Position numbers and translations under genes: made by a program. Shown piece by piece: positions 1 to 11,800 of a DNA stretch of 64,000 nucleotides. How positions within the stretch are numbered: position 1 is the first letter of the stretch; every line of letters starts with the position of its first letter. The notes under the pieces were generated by a model. It made no database searches. It was not told where the DNA came from and worked only from the letters and a program-made list of their open reading frames with translations. This DNA is from Polytrichum commune (Eukaryota > Streptophyta > Polytrichopsida > Polytrichales > Polytrichaceae), in NCBI GenBank assembly GCA_950295325.1, contig OX485805.1:8680501-8744500 (forward strand), read 5' to 3'.

Positions 1-19
1 TTGGAGTGAGGCCTTCCGG

Positions 20-1048
20 CTAAGTGAAGTTGTTCACATTCAACAACGCCTTTTGGCCCACCTCATTCTCCACTTCGCGTCTTCCGGCATTGATTTGCAC
101 TCCGTAGCACCTTCGGGCTTTCTCCACCAACAACTTGGTCATCTCCAAGACTTGTTCACGCTTCTTGGCCAAGTCCTCACCATCTTGGTTGAACTCTAGT
201 GTTGAATGTGCCTCCTCGAGAGCTAGGTTAATGGGTTGGAGCGCATCCACTCCATAAGCCACCACCAAAGACCACCCCTTGGTAGCCAAGTGCGTGGCTA
301 CATTTCAATTACACTCCGCTCGACCCACATAGTCCGCCCAATCTCCTTGGTCCGCCCCCACCAAGCTCCTCAAGTATTGCTTCAAGACTCCATTCACATG
401 CTCCGCTTTCCCATCCATTTGGGAATGCAAGGCCGTGCTAAACCTTAGTTTCATTCCGACCTCCTTAGAGAAATGCATTGAAAATGCACTTGTGAACTTT
501 GGATCTTGATCCCACACAATCACTTTTGGCAACCCGTGGTGCCTCAACCATCCTTTGAGAAAAGGCTATGCGGTCTCCAACGCGGTGGCGGTTCCCACAA
601 TCGGCACCATGTGTGCCCACTTGGCAAACCGCTCTACCATCAACAAGATGGCATCATACCCATGTGACTCCGGCAAACTTGTGATCAAGTCCATGCACAT
701 ACCATGCCATGGCGCCAACGGGATAGGCAACGGTTGCAAGAAGCCGCCTTGCTTTTGGTAAGAGGCTCGGTTCACTTGGCACTTTGATTCAAGCCTTCAC
801 AAAGTGGGCTATATCTTCCTTTATGCACCGCCAATGGTACCTCTTTGACACCATTCTATGGCGGCTTTTTCTTTCTTCTCTATGGCCGGCAATAGGACTA
901 TCATATTCCTCCTTCAAAACCGATAGCCTCAACTTGCCTTGTGGCACATACACCCGACTTTGTTTGCACTTGAACAATCCGTCCACCAACTTAACCTCTT
1001 TGAGCACCTTGCTCTTGCGAAGCTCACCTAAAAGCTTTTGTGCTTTGG
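20..1048 (-). pseudogene. Integrase remnant of copy I
   Basis: The minus strand encodes an integrase zinc-finger-like region (789-1007), the core start MDLITSLPESHGYDAILLMV (566-775) and the segment with VWDQDPKFTSAF (305-547), i.e. the first two acidic positions of the D,D-35-E core, then the C-terminal part (20-289). An in-frame TAG after ATALETA (near 563-565) is present at the identical place in copy II, so it was inherited. Another stop separates 305 from 289. The region continues beyond position 1. Confidence 0.85.
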
Positions 1049-1989
1049 TGTCGCGACCCTTGCTAGTTTTTCTCCACTTAGCTCAATCGCTTTCCAACTC
1101 TAGCAAGTGTCCCGAGCGCTAACCTGCACATCCCACGCACATGCATGGTTAGCTCCCAAAACCACGGACCTTCAATCCCATATTTGGTCACCAAACCCTC
1201 CTACACATGCATTCGGGACTCTTTCCCCTTAGTAGGTAACCCATCGCTAAGGTGGACTTCCATCCATGGAAGTCCACTCCCTACTTGGTCATAGTGTTGC
1301 TAGGACAACACTACAACCACCCGGAGCACATTGCCAAGTATGCTCCGGGGGGGGTCGGTCGGCAAAGCCGCCTCACCCATATAAGCCTCTAGGACTTTTG
1401 GCGGGGCCCCTCCCCCACCGTCAACATCCCTTTTGTCTCTCTACCAAGAGTTGGGGCCAAGTAGACATTTTCCTTTAGCCGCTGGGTCTAGAAGCCTCCC
1501 TGCAGCTTCAGACCTTCATAACTTCCACGTGCGGTCTCTGAATCTAACAACCAACCACTCTATCGTCATCTACATTTCACGTAGATCCCTATGGACACCT
1601 CACTTGCCCTATTCGGGCAAGTATTGAGGAAGTTATGCCTGTTTAAACCTTTGCAGTCCCGGGAGCCACTCCCAGGCCCCTGCTGTTCCAGGGCGCTGTC
1701 CCGGGACAGCATCCCACTCAAAGTGCCATATCTCCTAGCTCACACCTCAGATTGAGGTGTTCTTTAGCATTCTAGAATCGGGACGCCATAAGCTACTCAT
1801 AGCTTATGGCTTTACCCTCATGACTCCTAGTCTTTGTGGGTGGGAGGCGTTCTAAACGCCCGGGGCCCTCACCCACCTTAGGATCACTTGGTCCCTCTCA
1901 CCAATGGCGTCACAAGTCCCGGGTGTCACTCCGGGGTCCCCCTTGTGCCCATGGTGTTGCGGGCACTCCTCATGGAGAGGTGCGCGACA
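1049..1989 (-). repeat. Nested solo LTR, diverged subfamily, TSD TTTGG
   Basis: A 941-bp block with the family's terminal TGTCGCG...CGCGACA ends lies inside the internal region of copy I. It is flanked by a perfect 5-bp duplication TTTGG (1044-1048 and 1990-1994). Copy II shows the uninterrupted target at about 37600-37625. Sequence is clearly more diverged from the other LTRs. It keeps hairpins, including a 26-nt one at 1252-1277 (GTGGACTTCCAT, CC, reverse complement). Confidence 0.92.
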
Positions 1990-2439
1990 TTTGGGGTAGT
2001 TAATTTACCCCTCCCGTATCTTGCATCACAAGTTTCCTTTGCCGGCACACATTAGCCACAAGGTTTGGATGGTTCTCATTGCTTGGAACTCTTCCGGTCT
2101 ACTTCGCGCATCCGGCACCACATTTCCACGGTCCGGTTTGTGGATCAAATCCACCTTCATAAGCGCCAAACTATCATGCCTCCGCAATGACTTGGCGTTC
2201 ACTTACGCTTGTATGTCAAAATACTTTTAGGACACATTGTCCATGTAGACCTTTGCTTTGTGCGACCCCATATAATGTCACCACATCTTCCAGCAATGCA
2301 CTACGGCAAAGAAGTTCTTTGTCATGAGTTGGTTGTCTTCTTTGACAACCATCGAGCTTTATGCTCCCATATGCAATGGCCATTCATCTTACACATAATC
2401 CACCATTGGCAAAGGCACTCACCCCGGTATGCACCTCGA

Positions 2440-3330
2440 AAGGTTTGTCAAGCTCCGCGAACTTGAGCACGGGCGGCGAAGAGAACTTGGTCTTAAGCTC
2501 CCCAAAGACTCGTGACAAACATCATCTCACTCTTGGGATAGCCATTTCTTCCACAAGTCGCACAAGGTGGGACAACCATCGAGCTTCATGCTCTCATATG
2601 CCATGGCCATCCATCTTGCCTCAACATCCGCCAATGGTAAAGTCACTCGCCCCCGTATGCACCTCAAAAGGTTTGTCAAACTCCGCGAACTTGAGCACGG
2701 GCGGCGAAGAGAACTTGCTCTTAAGCTTCTCAAAGACTTGGTGGCAAGGCTCATCCCACTCTTGGGATAGCCATTTCTTTCACAAGTCGCACAAGGTTTG
2801 ACAACCTTTAAGCTTAATGCTCCCATATACAATGGGCATCCATCTTGGATCAACATCCGCCAATGGTAAAGTTACTCGCCCCCGTATGCACCTCAAAAGG
2901 TTTGTCAAATTTCGCAAACTTGAGCACGGGCGGCGAAGAAAACTTGGTCTTAAGCTCCTTAAAGACTTGGTGGCAAAGCTCATCCCACTTTTGGGATAGC
3001 CATTTCTTGCATAAGTTGGACAAGGTCGGACAACCATCGAGATTCATGCTCTTATATGCAATGGCCATCCATTTTGCCTCAACATCCGCCAATGCTAAAG
3101 TCACTCGCCCCCGTATGCACCTCAAAAGGTTTGTCAAAGTCCGCGAACTTAAGCACGGGCGGCGAAGAGAACTTGTTTTTGAGCCCCCCAAAGGCTTGGT
3201 GACAAGGCTCATCCCACTCTTGGGATAGCCATTTTCCTCAATAAGTTGAATAAGGTCCTAGCAACCTTAGAAAACTCTCGAATGAAGTTGTGGTACTAAT
3301 TGGCTAGGCCAACAAATGACCTAAGCCATT
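2440..3330 (-). pseudogene. RT-thumb/RNase H junction with four tandem module copies (copy I)
   Basis: After a thumb-like segment (GLANQYHNFIREFSK type, near 3250-3330) the same module of roughly 215-235 bp recurs four times. Each copy encodes W-x-[ED]-x-x-C-H, then SSPPVLKF and FDKPFEVHTGAS, the start of a gypsy RNase H domain. Ordinary elements have one. The RT palm with its Y-x-D-D motif is absent between the protease remnant and this block. Copy II has the same four-fold arrangement (36380-37210). Confidence 0.75.
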
Positions 3331-3603
3331 TTTGAATGAAGGGCCAACTGTCCTTTTGGATTGCCTTGACATTCTTCATGTTCGTCCACCAACTTCATTT
3401 ATCACCACATACCTCAAGAGCTCAATCTCTCGTTGAGCAAAGTTATTTTTCACTTCTTGGCGGTAATTTTTTTTTTTTGGGCAACACATTGGTGAATACA
3501 TCCTTGTATTTCACCAACATCACACCAATGTTGTTTGGGGGAGGCCCATCTTTCCTAGCCTCCCCATACGTTCCTTGGAGTTGCTCCAATTGAACCACGA
3601 CCA

Positions 3604-3948
3604 TTATGTTTTTTTTTTTTTTTTTATTCGGTCCATTAAGACCAAATTCAACTTAGGTCCTCCTACCATAGGAGTCATTGTTAATTTGAACTTCAATTCT
3701 TTGCCATTATGACACATCATAATGCACCGCAAGCACACCGGCTTGCACCTCACATCTATCATGTGAGTTTCAAAGAAGGCGGCCTTCACAATGACATGCA
3801 TTTTATCTATTTCACTTGGTGTGAAATTTTGACAAAAATCCAATGTCCCACATTGCAAGGTTACATGCATTGCGGCCTCCTTTGTCTCATGCGGTTTGCC
3901 CTTTCCAAACCGCACCTTGGTGGGCTTGCCCGCTCTACCAATCGGCAA
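3604..3948 (-). pseudogene. Protease-region remnant (retropepsin-like) of copy I
   Basis: An open stretch of about 114 codons matches the layout of the gypsy aspartic-protease region: a cysteine segment (QCGTLDFC), a hydrophobic strand ending AAFFETHMIDV, then a TPMVGGPKLNLV tail. Functional plant gypsy proteins have an Asp near the hydrophobic strand and an upstream D-[ST]-G; neither is visible. It ends in a lysine run encoded by an A/T tract at 3610-3626. Copy II carries the same region at 35647-35913. Confidence 0.6.
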
Positions 3949-3999
3949 GCCCCAACTCCCTTATGAGTTTTGGGCTCAAGAAGGCATGGCTTGCCTCTT

Positions 4000-4860
4000 T
4001 GTCAACCCATTAGACGTTTGTCCCATTCATTTGAGCCTCAAGATATAAAATAGTTGGCCTTGGCTTAAAGCTACTAGCCTTGGCCACAAAACCATCGTCT
4101 AACATTTGGTCCTCGGCAACACCATGAGTTTGGCTTGGTCCACAAGGCCAACTTTTAACACTCCGTCCGTGGCACAAATATGATCTAGCTTGGTACCACC
4201 AAACCACCTTCTCACATTTTGTCCACGGCACGAGCTAGCATGATTTGCCTTGGTATAATGGGCCAAACTACTTGCGCTCATTTCCTTGGGGCCTCTTTCG
4301 GCTAAACCCACTTTGTGGTGATGTGCCGTCCAACTTCTTCTTAGGAACATCGGCTTCAATGCTCTTCAAATCTTTATGATTCGCACTACGTCCTCAAGAT
4401 GCTTTGGGGTCTTGAACATGGTTTTCACCACCCGCTTTTGAAACCCACCTAAACTGATGCATTTCTTAGAAAGCTCGTCCATCCTAGATGTACCATTCAT
4501 TTGGGTGTGAAATTCGCACATATACGCCTTAAGAGACCCCGCGTGCCTCATGTGCCCCAAGTTCATTTCAACATCACCACCTTCTAAGCATTTCGAATTG
4601 AAATTTCAATCCAACATTAATGCCCTCCAAGGTTTTGGGTGCATTCGGTATTCTAGCCCCTGAATACTTTTCGAGGTTTGCGGGAGCCTTTTCAAAGCAC
4701 TCCTCCATTTTCCTCACCGAATCCACCCTCATGCCCACCATTGTCATTAGAACCAATGGTATGGTCAAATTCCATTTACACATGATCTTTGTTCCAATTT
4801 GAGCCTCACAACCTTTTGGAAACCCCGGGTCACCATCATAACCCGCTTATATGATAGCCA
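4000..4860 (-). pseudogene. gag-like remnant of chromovirus copy I
   Basis: Short open segments at 4574-4783 and 4366-4566 hold a helical stretch with repeated VRK...ECFEKAP-type residues in the position expected for gag, just downstream of the primer-binding site. I see no CCHC zinc knuckle. Copy II has the matching segment at 34872-35300. The call rests on position and shared sequence; the domain itself is too decayed to recognise alone. Confidence 0.5.
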
Positions 4861-4898
4861 TGCTTCCCTCAAAGTGCTAGCTCAAATATTGGAACCCT

Positions 4899-4910
4899 AC
4901 TCTGATACCA
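4899..4910 (-). promoter_or_regulatory. Primer-binding site, initiator tRNA-Met type
   Basis: The minus strand reads TGGTATCAGAGT two bases inside the 5' LTR. Plant Ty3/gypsy and Ty1/copia elements primed by initiator tRNA-Met carry TGGTATCAGAGC, so one base differs here. Copy II has the exact form. Confidence 0.85.
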
Positions 4911-4912
4911 AG

Positions 4913-5886
4913 TGTCGCAACCCTTGCTAGCCCCCCTTGACAATCTTGCCAATTTTCAATTCTAGCAAAGGTTACGAGTGCTAACCATTCGCATTCCGCC
5001 ATGCTAATGATTAGCTCCTCTTACCCCGGACCTTATAGTTCATAGGAGGGAACCAACCCTCCTACTTTGCTTTCGGGACTCACCCCTTAATTGGTAACCC
5101 ATTCCTAGATGTGGACTTCCATCCATGGAAGTCCAATCCCATGTTGATCATCGCGTTGCCGGAGCAACACTACAACAACCCGAACCATACTAGGCAACTA
5201 TGGCCTCACAATGGGCCAATGCCCATGGAGGCCTTGCCGTTTGGCCTCGGGTGGGTGAGGCCACACCACCTCACCCATATAAGCCTCTAGGACTTCACGC
5301 GGGGCCCCTACCCCACCGTCAACCAACCTCTTGTCTCTCTACCAAGAGTTGGGGCCAAGTGGACATTTTCCTTTAGCTGCTGGGCCTAGAACCCCCCCAG
5401 CAGCTTCAGACCATCATAACTTCCTTGTATGATGTCTGATCATAACAACCAACCGCTCCATCTTCATCTACGCTTCACGTAGATGCCGATGGACTCCTCA
5501 CTTGCCCCGTTTGGGCAAGTTATGAGGACGTTATGCCTGTTTGAAGCTTGGCAGTCCCGGGAGTCACTCCCAGGCACTGCTGCACCAGGGCGCTGTCCCG
5601 GGACAGCGCCCCACTCAAATGGCCATAACTCCTAGCTCACACCTCCGATTGAGGTGATCTTGAGCATTCTAGAATCACCACGCTATGAGCTACGCATAGC
5701 TCATGGCCTTACCCTCATGCTTCCTAGTCTCAGTGGATGGGAGGCGTTCCCAACGCCCGGGGCCCTCACCCACACTAGGATCACTTGGGCCCTCTCACCA
5801 ATGGCGCCACAAGTCCCGGGTGTCACTCCGGGGTCCCCCTTGTGCCCATGGTGTTTCGGGCACTCCTCATGGAGAGGTGCGCGACA
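4913..5886 (-). repeat. 5' LTR of chromovirus copy I
   Basis: This 974-bp block starts TGTCGCGCACC and ends GGGTTGCGACA when read on the minus strand. It matches the LTRs at 33857-34831, 39871-40850 and 53417-54389 along its length. Immediately inside it lies the primer-binding site. The flank at 5887 reads GGGTC; the partner target duplication would be outside the window. The LTR contains several hairpins, among them a 24-nt perfect palindrome near 5586-5609 with half-site GGGCGCTGTCCC. Confidence 0.93.
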
Positions 5887-6212
5887 GGGTCGAAAGCCTC
5901 GGAGAATTGGTGCATGAACATATGCACGTTCTGCACTGCGGAGTTCTCTAGAATAACGTCAACGTGCTCCCCGAGAGCTTGGACGGAAGCAACCTCCCAT
6001 CCCGTCAGCGTTGCCCAGGTGTGTTGCTCGTGGGTCCCCACTTTCACCACGAACAAGAGCTTGTATTGGGAGGCTTTCACAACCTGAACGGACCACGCAA
6101 GAACGATCCCGTCCTTTGGGACGTATGAGTCGTCCTGTGGAGTTTCGTACTCCTCCCAAAGGTGGTCTGGGGCGAGCATGAACCACCTCTCTCCATGTCT
6201 CTTTTTAGTGGC
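5887..6212 (-). pseudogene. Unidentified gene, 5' coding part, cut by the LTR at 5886
   Basis: Starting at ATG 6212, about 108 codons run to the LTR insertion: a basic start (MATKKRHGERW), then a mixed alpha/beta-looking segment with VLAWSVQVVKASQYKLLF and HTWATLTGWEV. A splice acceptor (CTTACAG) directly abuts the ATG, so the upstream sequence is probably a 5'-UTR intron, and that intron contains the palindrome array at 6240-6730. The rest of the gene would lie beyond copy I, outside the window. I do not recognise the family. The association with a TTTGGGTCG palindrome array suggests it belonged to another giant element. Confidence 0.55.
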
Positions 6213-6239
6213 CATCTGTAAGTCCAGAAACAAAATTGT

Positions 6240-6730
6240 TAGTTTAGGTCGATCGACCCAAAGTTTTTTAACTTGGATTGAACATCAGTGCAAATTGAAG
6301 GGTGCTCTACTGGCCATCATGAATAGGTTTGGGTCGACCGACCCAAGCCCAAGCCTCGAATAGCCTAATCGTATAAGAATTATTGGTAGAGTTTGGGTCT
6401 TAAGAATATGAATATATTGAATATTGTGTAGTGGTCAAATTATCCAGCAGGAGAGCAATTTTTGGTGACCTTCTAGGGCCGCGCTGGACGTATGTGGACA
6501 TGCCAACAAATATCAGACGATTTCAAATTATAGCCATTTGAATATAATTTCTTGTTGATGGTGGGAAGGATGTTTATTTTGGGATATTGGATTTGTAGGT
6601 TGCAGAGTTTGGGTCGTTCGACCCAAACCAGCTGCAGAGTTTGGGTCGAGTGACCCAAACCAGCTGCAGAGTTTCGGTCGAGCGACCCAAACCAACTGCA
6701 GAGTTTGGGTCGAGCGACCCAAACTAGCTG
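6240..6730. repeat. Palindrome cluster, half-site GTTTGGGTCG
   Basis: Four close copies (6608-6722) of a 22-nt inverted repeat, with arms GTTTGGGTCG and its reverse complement and a 2-nt centre (TT, AG), recur every 37-38 bp with short CAGCTGCAGA-type spacers. A further full copy lies near 6329-6350 and a diverged one near 6245-6262. The arms are the same as in the 28386-29453 and 60140-60262 arrays while the centre dinucleotide varies. Confidence 0.88.
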
Positions 6731-7230
6731 CCCAGTTAATTCTTTATGGGTTTGGGGTTTTATATAGAGGTTTCGGGCGTCTACCGAAACCGTAGTGTTT
6801 CAATATTCACCCATAATGTTTTACGCTGCATATACAATGCTTATGCATTGTATATGCATGAAGACCCTAAAGGCTAAGAAGCAGGTTATGTTGAGTGAGA
6901 TAAGTTACCTTGATGCAAGCTCTGCCAATCTGATGTTGTTTTGCGAATCTGATTCTTAGAATCAGATTACACCTGAACACTCAGATATCACTAACATTCA
7001 CTAAAATTCCACTCACTAGATTTCACAAACAACTCACACACACTTCAAAACAACAAAAACACTCTGAAATCACTACAAGGGCGCACTTTAAAACAAAAAC
7101 ACACTCCTAACCAACAAACACACTCTGAAATCACTCAATGCTCGTATTTTTAAACAAAACAACACTCTTAAACAACAAACACACTATGAAATCACTCAAT
7201 GCGGATACTTTTACACAAAAACACTACCCT
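6731..7230. repeat. Non-coding flank with ~62-bp tandem repeats
   Basis: No gene seen. From about 7020 to 7230 a unit of roughly 62 bp (AACACACTCTGAAATCACTC core) repeats about four times. The same repeats resume at 24883, on the other side of the split LTR, which confirms that 7231-24877 is an insertion into this tract. A hairpin with arms GGTTTCGG lies at 6768-6790. Confidence 0.7.
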
Positions 7231-7872
7231 TGTCGCGCACCTCTCCATGAGGAGTGCCCGAAACACCATGGGCACAAGGGGGACCCCGGAGTGATACCCG
7301 GGACTTGTGGCGCCGTTGGTGAGAGGGCCCAAGTGATCCTAGTGTGGGTGAGGGCCCCGAGCGTTGGGAACGCCTCCCACCCACGGAGACTAGGAGGCAT
7401 GAGGGTAAGGGCATGAGCTATGCGTAGCTCATGGCGTGGTGATTCTAGAATGCTCAAGATCACCTCAAGCGGAGGTGGGAGCTAGGAGTTATGGCCATTT
7501 GAGTGGGGCGCTGTCCCGGGACAGCGCCCTGCTACAGCAGTGCCTGGGAGTGATTCCCGGGACTGCCAAGGTTCAAACAGGCATAACTTCCTCAAGACTT
7601 GCTCAAATGGGGCAAGTGAGGAGTCCATCGGCATCTACGTGAAGCGTAGATGAAGATGGAGTGGTTGGTTGTTATGATCAGACATCATACAAGGAAGTTA
7701 TGATGGTCTGAAGCTGCTGGGGGGGTTCTAGGCCCAGCAGCTAAAGGAAAATGTCCACTTGGCCCCAACTCTTGGTAGAGAGACAAGAGGTTGGTTGACG
7801 GTGGGGTAGGGGCCCCGCGTAAAGTCCTAGAGGCTTATATGGGTGAGGTGGTGTGGCCTCACCCACCCGAGG
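7231..7872 (+). repeat. Split solo LTR, 5' piece (TSD ACCCT)
   Basis: The first 642 bp of a chromovirus LTR begin TGTCGCGCACC at 7231 and stop abruptly at CACCCGAGG. The rest of the LTR lies at 24538-24877. The pair is bounded by a perfect 5-bp duplication ACCCT (7226-7230 and 24878-24882), so it was a solo LTR before element A landed in it. Joined length is about 973 bp, equal to the intact LTRs here. Confidence 0.93.
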
Positions 7873-7894
7873 GGAAACTCAAGTATGTGAGCGT

Positions 7895-7925
<31 letters not shown>

Positions 7926-7935
7926 TTGGAGAGCG
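7873..7935 (+). repeat. Left terminal inverted repeat of element A
   Basis: It begins GGAAACTCAAGTATGTGAGC and continues into four or five AGAGCGG units. The reverse complement of 24470-24537 reads GGGGACGACACTTGTATGTG and continues into the same units. The first 11-14 bases match imperfectly; the next roughly 40 match well. The heptamer run makes a subterminal minisatellite shared by both ends. Confidence 0.88.
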
Positions 7936-8879
7936 GAAAATTTAGATTTTGTTGGGTAATTTTAGGAGAAGCAGTGCCTATTTCCGTGGAATTAGAGATA
8001 GTTTGAATTCTATATTTGGAAAGGTACCCCCATTCCCGTGGACATAATAACCCAGAATTGTTTGAGAAACCAACGGATCCTATAGGCGTGGAAGATTGCA
8101 TTTGTTATCAAACATCTTATAGTATATGTTTTCAAATGTATCATATTAAATTAGGGCTGACGTCACCAAATTGAAATCAAAATACCATACACAAAATATT
8201 TTATTGGTCAACAAAATGTAGCCAACCTCAAGACTTACAAAAATGGGTAGTTAGTTAAAATAACTATATACTCTAGTTTAGGGCCATCTACACCCTATCT
8301 GCCGGGCATGTCCAATATGGGTAAAATGATCCAAAGAACATGCCATAAAACTCCGTCGCACCATAACAGCCTTCCAATTAAGTCCTTAGCTTAGCCAAAG
8401 ACCTCAAAGACAAATCCCCCAAGTCCAACCTTAGAATCCTCTTGGAAATTTTTGAGGTGACGTGCCGGCTCTTTGAGAACAACATGAATTTCAATTTAAA
8501 AAGTTTGACGAGGTTATGTTCGCGTGCCAAACAAAACTTCCAATTGCTATATAGCAATTGGGATTGGAAGACGGCCAATGTGATTAGTGTGCACAACCAT
8601 AAAATAAACCATCCACACTAATAGAAAGTATGGTCCCCCTATAACTAAGATCTCACACTAAGAGCCGAGAGCTAGATTGTTTTGTGACTAGAAGTTAAGA
8701 GATCCGAACGATGAAGAAAAAATAAAGAATGCAATGCGGGTTGACATATGAATATGAAATAATGGAAAGAAAGAATGAAACTTGCGCCGGATATCAAAAA
8801 TAAAACCAACACACAACTTTTATTAAAGCCGGATAACAACAACAAACGGAGTTATAATCTCCAAAACCAAAATGATAAA
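7936..8879. other. Left subterminal non-coding region of element A
   Basis: About 940 AT-rich bases between the terminal repeat and the 3' end of the methyltransferase-like gene. I see no convincing coding sequence. It presumably includes that gene's 3' UTR. Confidence 0.6.
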
Positions 8880-11800
8880 CTAAGGGCTTGGAGAACATTC
8901 CCTATCACTCTCCTCACCCTCATTTGCTTCTAACAAGAAAAGATTTCGTGTTCCACGCGAGAAATGACGAACGCGAGGAGGAGATGGGGACTCCGCCTTC
9001 GCAAAACAATCCGCCATTGCACTAGCATACGGGGGAAGCTCAAACGGCTTCGGAGGACTTGAAAACATGTCTCGACAAATGACTGCGACCTCCGCTGGCT
9101 CTCTAAACACCCAAGCAAAAGGATTAGAAACATGATGACACTAGAAAATGAGAATTTGAAATAAAAGCAAACATGGCAAAATATAGAAAGCAAACTTACG
9201 CACAAAGAAATCCGAATGCCCTCTTGGTCATCTTTTGAGGAGGATCAAAGATAGATGTAGACGGTGCGGCAACTGAGCGAGATATACGCGCAGGCTGGGG
9301 ATCGCGCATGGGGAGTAGGAGTGAATTGAAAATGACGGGGTCACTCTCAAGGGCCACAATATGCCGCTCAAGGGAGCGACATGCTGTAATCGAACCACCT
9401 AAAGCAAAGAGAGGTAAAATGTTAGTATGAAAACTAGTCAAGGAAAAATAATGGAAAATTCAAAGTAAGGATGAAGTTGAAAAAGAAGGCGTACCTACAC
9501 CACACTGCCAGTCCATAATAACATCATTCTTGTCGGTGAGAGTAGCGAGAAGGATGGAAAAAAAAACAGGATGCTTCTCACAGGCACCTCGCCAAGGTAC
9601 CCCATCACTGCGCATCGTCTGGCTTGTCTCATCGGTGAAGGTATTCAACCATCCATCTCGTTGGAGGTTGTAACCATACTCTTGTATGGCCTCCTCCCGC
9701 ACTCTAAGAACGGAGTTAACACGAACAAGAACTTTGATGTTGAACTTCCGAGTCTGCAACAATGAAAATGAAATTGAATTGAAATGAAATGGAATTGAAA
9801 TTGAATTGAAATTGAAATGATAAGCAATACGGAAGGGGAAGAGAGGGAGACTTGCTTACCACTCCAGAGGGAACAACGGGAGATTGGAGGTCTAAATCAT
9901 TCATTCCAAACCAATCTTCCGCGACGTAGAAGTCATAAGTGTGTGCCCAATCGAAAATACTCCTAGAAACACTGGCACTCGCACAATGGGCAAGAACAAG
10001 GACACCATGATCATAGAGGTTAGATTTCGCAAATGCAAAAAGACACTCATAGTATGATTCATGGAGCTTGTTCCAAGCAGGAACATCGGTGGAGATGTTC
10101 GGCACCGGCAAATTTTCGGGAATGTCGGCGAAGAGCAAATCGAGGCCCTTGTGAGTTGTAGTCGAGGTGTTCACACGGGAACGACCTGCCCCAACCTGCA
10201 ATTGAAACTTCATGAGAAAACAAGAAGGAAAGAAATAAACAAAGCAAAGGAAAAAAAATTAAGAATTGACGAAGGCAAGTATACAAACCTTGGCAATGAA
10301 CTCTTGGATGCGGGTATATGCGGGGAGGGGACCTCCGGCAACCTCGGAATCCAGCATTAGTTGAACCATGTCCACATTTTCGATGAGGGTAAGCGTGTTA
10401 GTGGCATCCGAAGAGGTGGCACTGGTATCCAAGAGAGCGGCCTTCCTCTTGCGAGGCAAAGAGAGGAGAGAAGTGCCACTATGAGATGGAGTGGCAAGAG
10501 ATTGTGGATGAAATGCAGATGGAGTAACAGAAGGGGCAAGAGAGGGAGCAACGGAGGGAGCGATAGATGGACTGTGTGGAAGGGTGGGTGGCTCAACCGG
10601 GGTCTTAGAAGCAGACCGAGTGAGAATTTGGGAAGATGCTTGAGTGGCGGTCTTCTTTGCTTTGCCCTTTCTCCTTGGTGCCTTAGGAGGAGGAGGGGGA
10701 AGCTCAACGATGTCAGGGTCCTCCAAGGTAACAATATTATTATCCAGAGCACTACCCACAAGGCTAGCAAACAAAGCCTTCTCTTCCCCGGGGACAAATC
10801 CTGCAGCACAATCCAAGTACCATCCACCACCCTGCAAGTGCAATTCGGAAAACTTGTTTGTTTGCGCGGTCGTATACACGCAGAGGCTAGAAAAAATATT
10901 CACCCAGTCCGAGAGGTAGTCCGGCAAGGAAGATGAGGCCAATGCATTCTTCACAACCAATTCTCTCATGATATACCTACATGACAAAACAAGAATGTAA
11001 GAAAACCAACAAAACGAGCAAGAAATGACATTAAGGAGAGGTGCAAAGTGGAGGATAGATGTATTACCGATAGGCTACACGCTTGATAGCGAGAGCCCCC
11101 TCCTCGAACTCCAAGAAATTATCACCTTTGGCAAATGCGATGTCAGGCTTATCGCCGAGATAAGGCTTGAAGGCCTTGTCCCAAAGGACAATCCGCCAAT
11201 GATCAACGTACTCACGAGGGCGCAAGATAGTTTCTGATGCGTCCCAATCAATGTCGACGGAGAGGCTCTCCTCTAAGGTCTCAATTTCAACCGCGACTTC
11301 TTTCTCCAACTGCAGAGAAGGAGATGATTAGATATGAGATAAATGGAATAGAGGAAAATGAAAATGAAGAAGGCCGAGGAATGGATTTACTTGAGCCTAG
11401 AAGGACGCCTTGTGTAGCCAGTCGTCCAAAGCCCTCTCCCTCATAGGCTTGTCGACGGGGAACTTGTTATCTAACCTTTCACGAAGGGGGGCGTTCCACC
11501 AGTGAAGCCACTTAGCTTTGAACGAAGCTTCGACCGGGCATGTGACAATTTTTTGCAATTTTTCAATTGTCATGTCCGTCGAAGAGAACTCATTAAAATG
11601 ACGGTCAATCTGTGCACAAAATAAAAATGATTTGAGTTCAAAAGAATAATAGAGTTGAAGAGTGATTTGGATGAATTGCGTTCAAGAGTGATTTGAGTTC
11701 AAAAGAGTACCTCATGAAATAAATCCTTTCCATTGTCAGGGTGTGCAACGGATATGTACTTCTCAAAAGAACGGGCCCGAATACTTTTGATTGTCCTCTC

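Larger units (their letters stand above)
1..5886 (-). mobile_element. Ty3/gypsy chromovirus copy I, decayed, 3' part outside window
   Basis: The element runs on the minus strand from its 5' LTR (4913-5886) towards position 1, where the window cuts it inside the integrase region. In order it shows a primer-binding site, gag-like remnants, a protease-like remnant, the RT-thumb/RNase H junction and integrase. All of it is broken by stops and frameshifts. A nested solo LTR (1049-1989) interrupts it. The internal sequence is collinear with copy II (33857-40850), including shared defects, so much of the decay predates the spread of both copies. Confidence 0.9.

Noticed and set aside
8378-8596. 72-codon open frame on the minus strand in element A's left end
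   Set aside because: No homologous segment elsewhere in the window, no codon or domain signal, and AT-rich; treated as chance.
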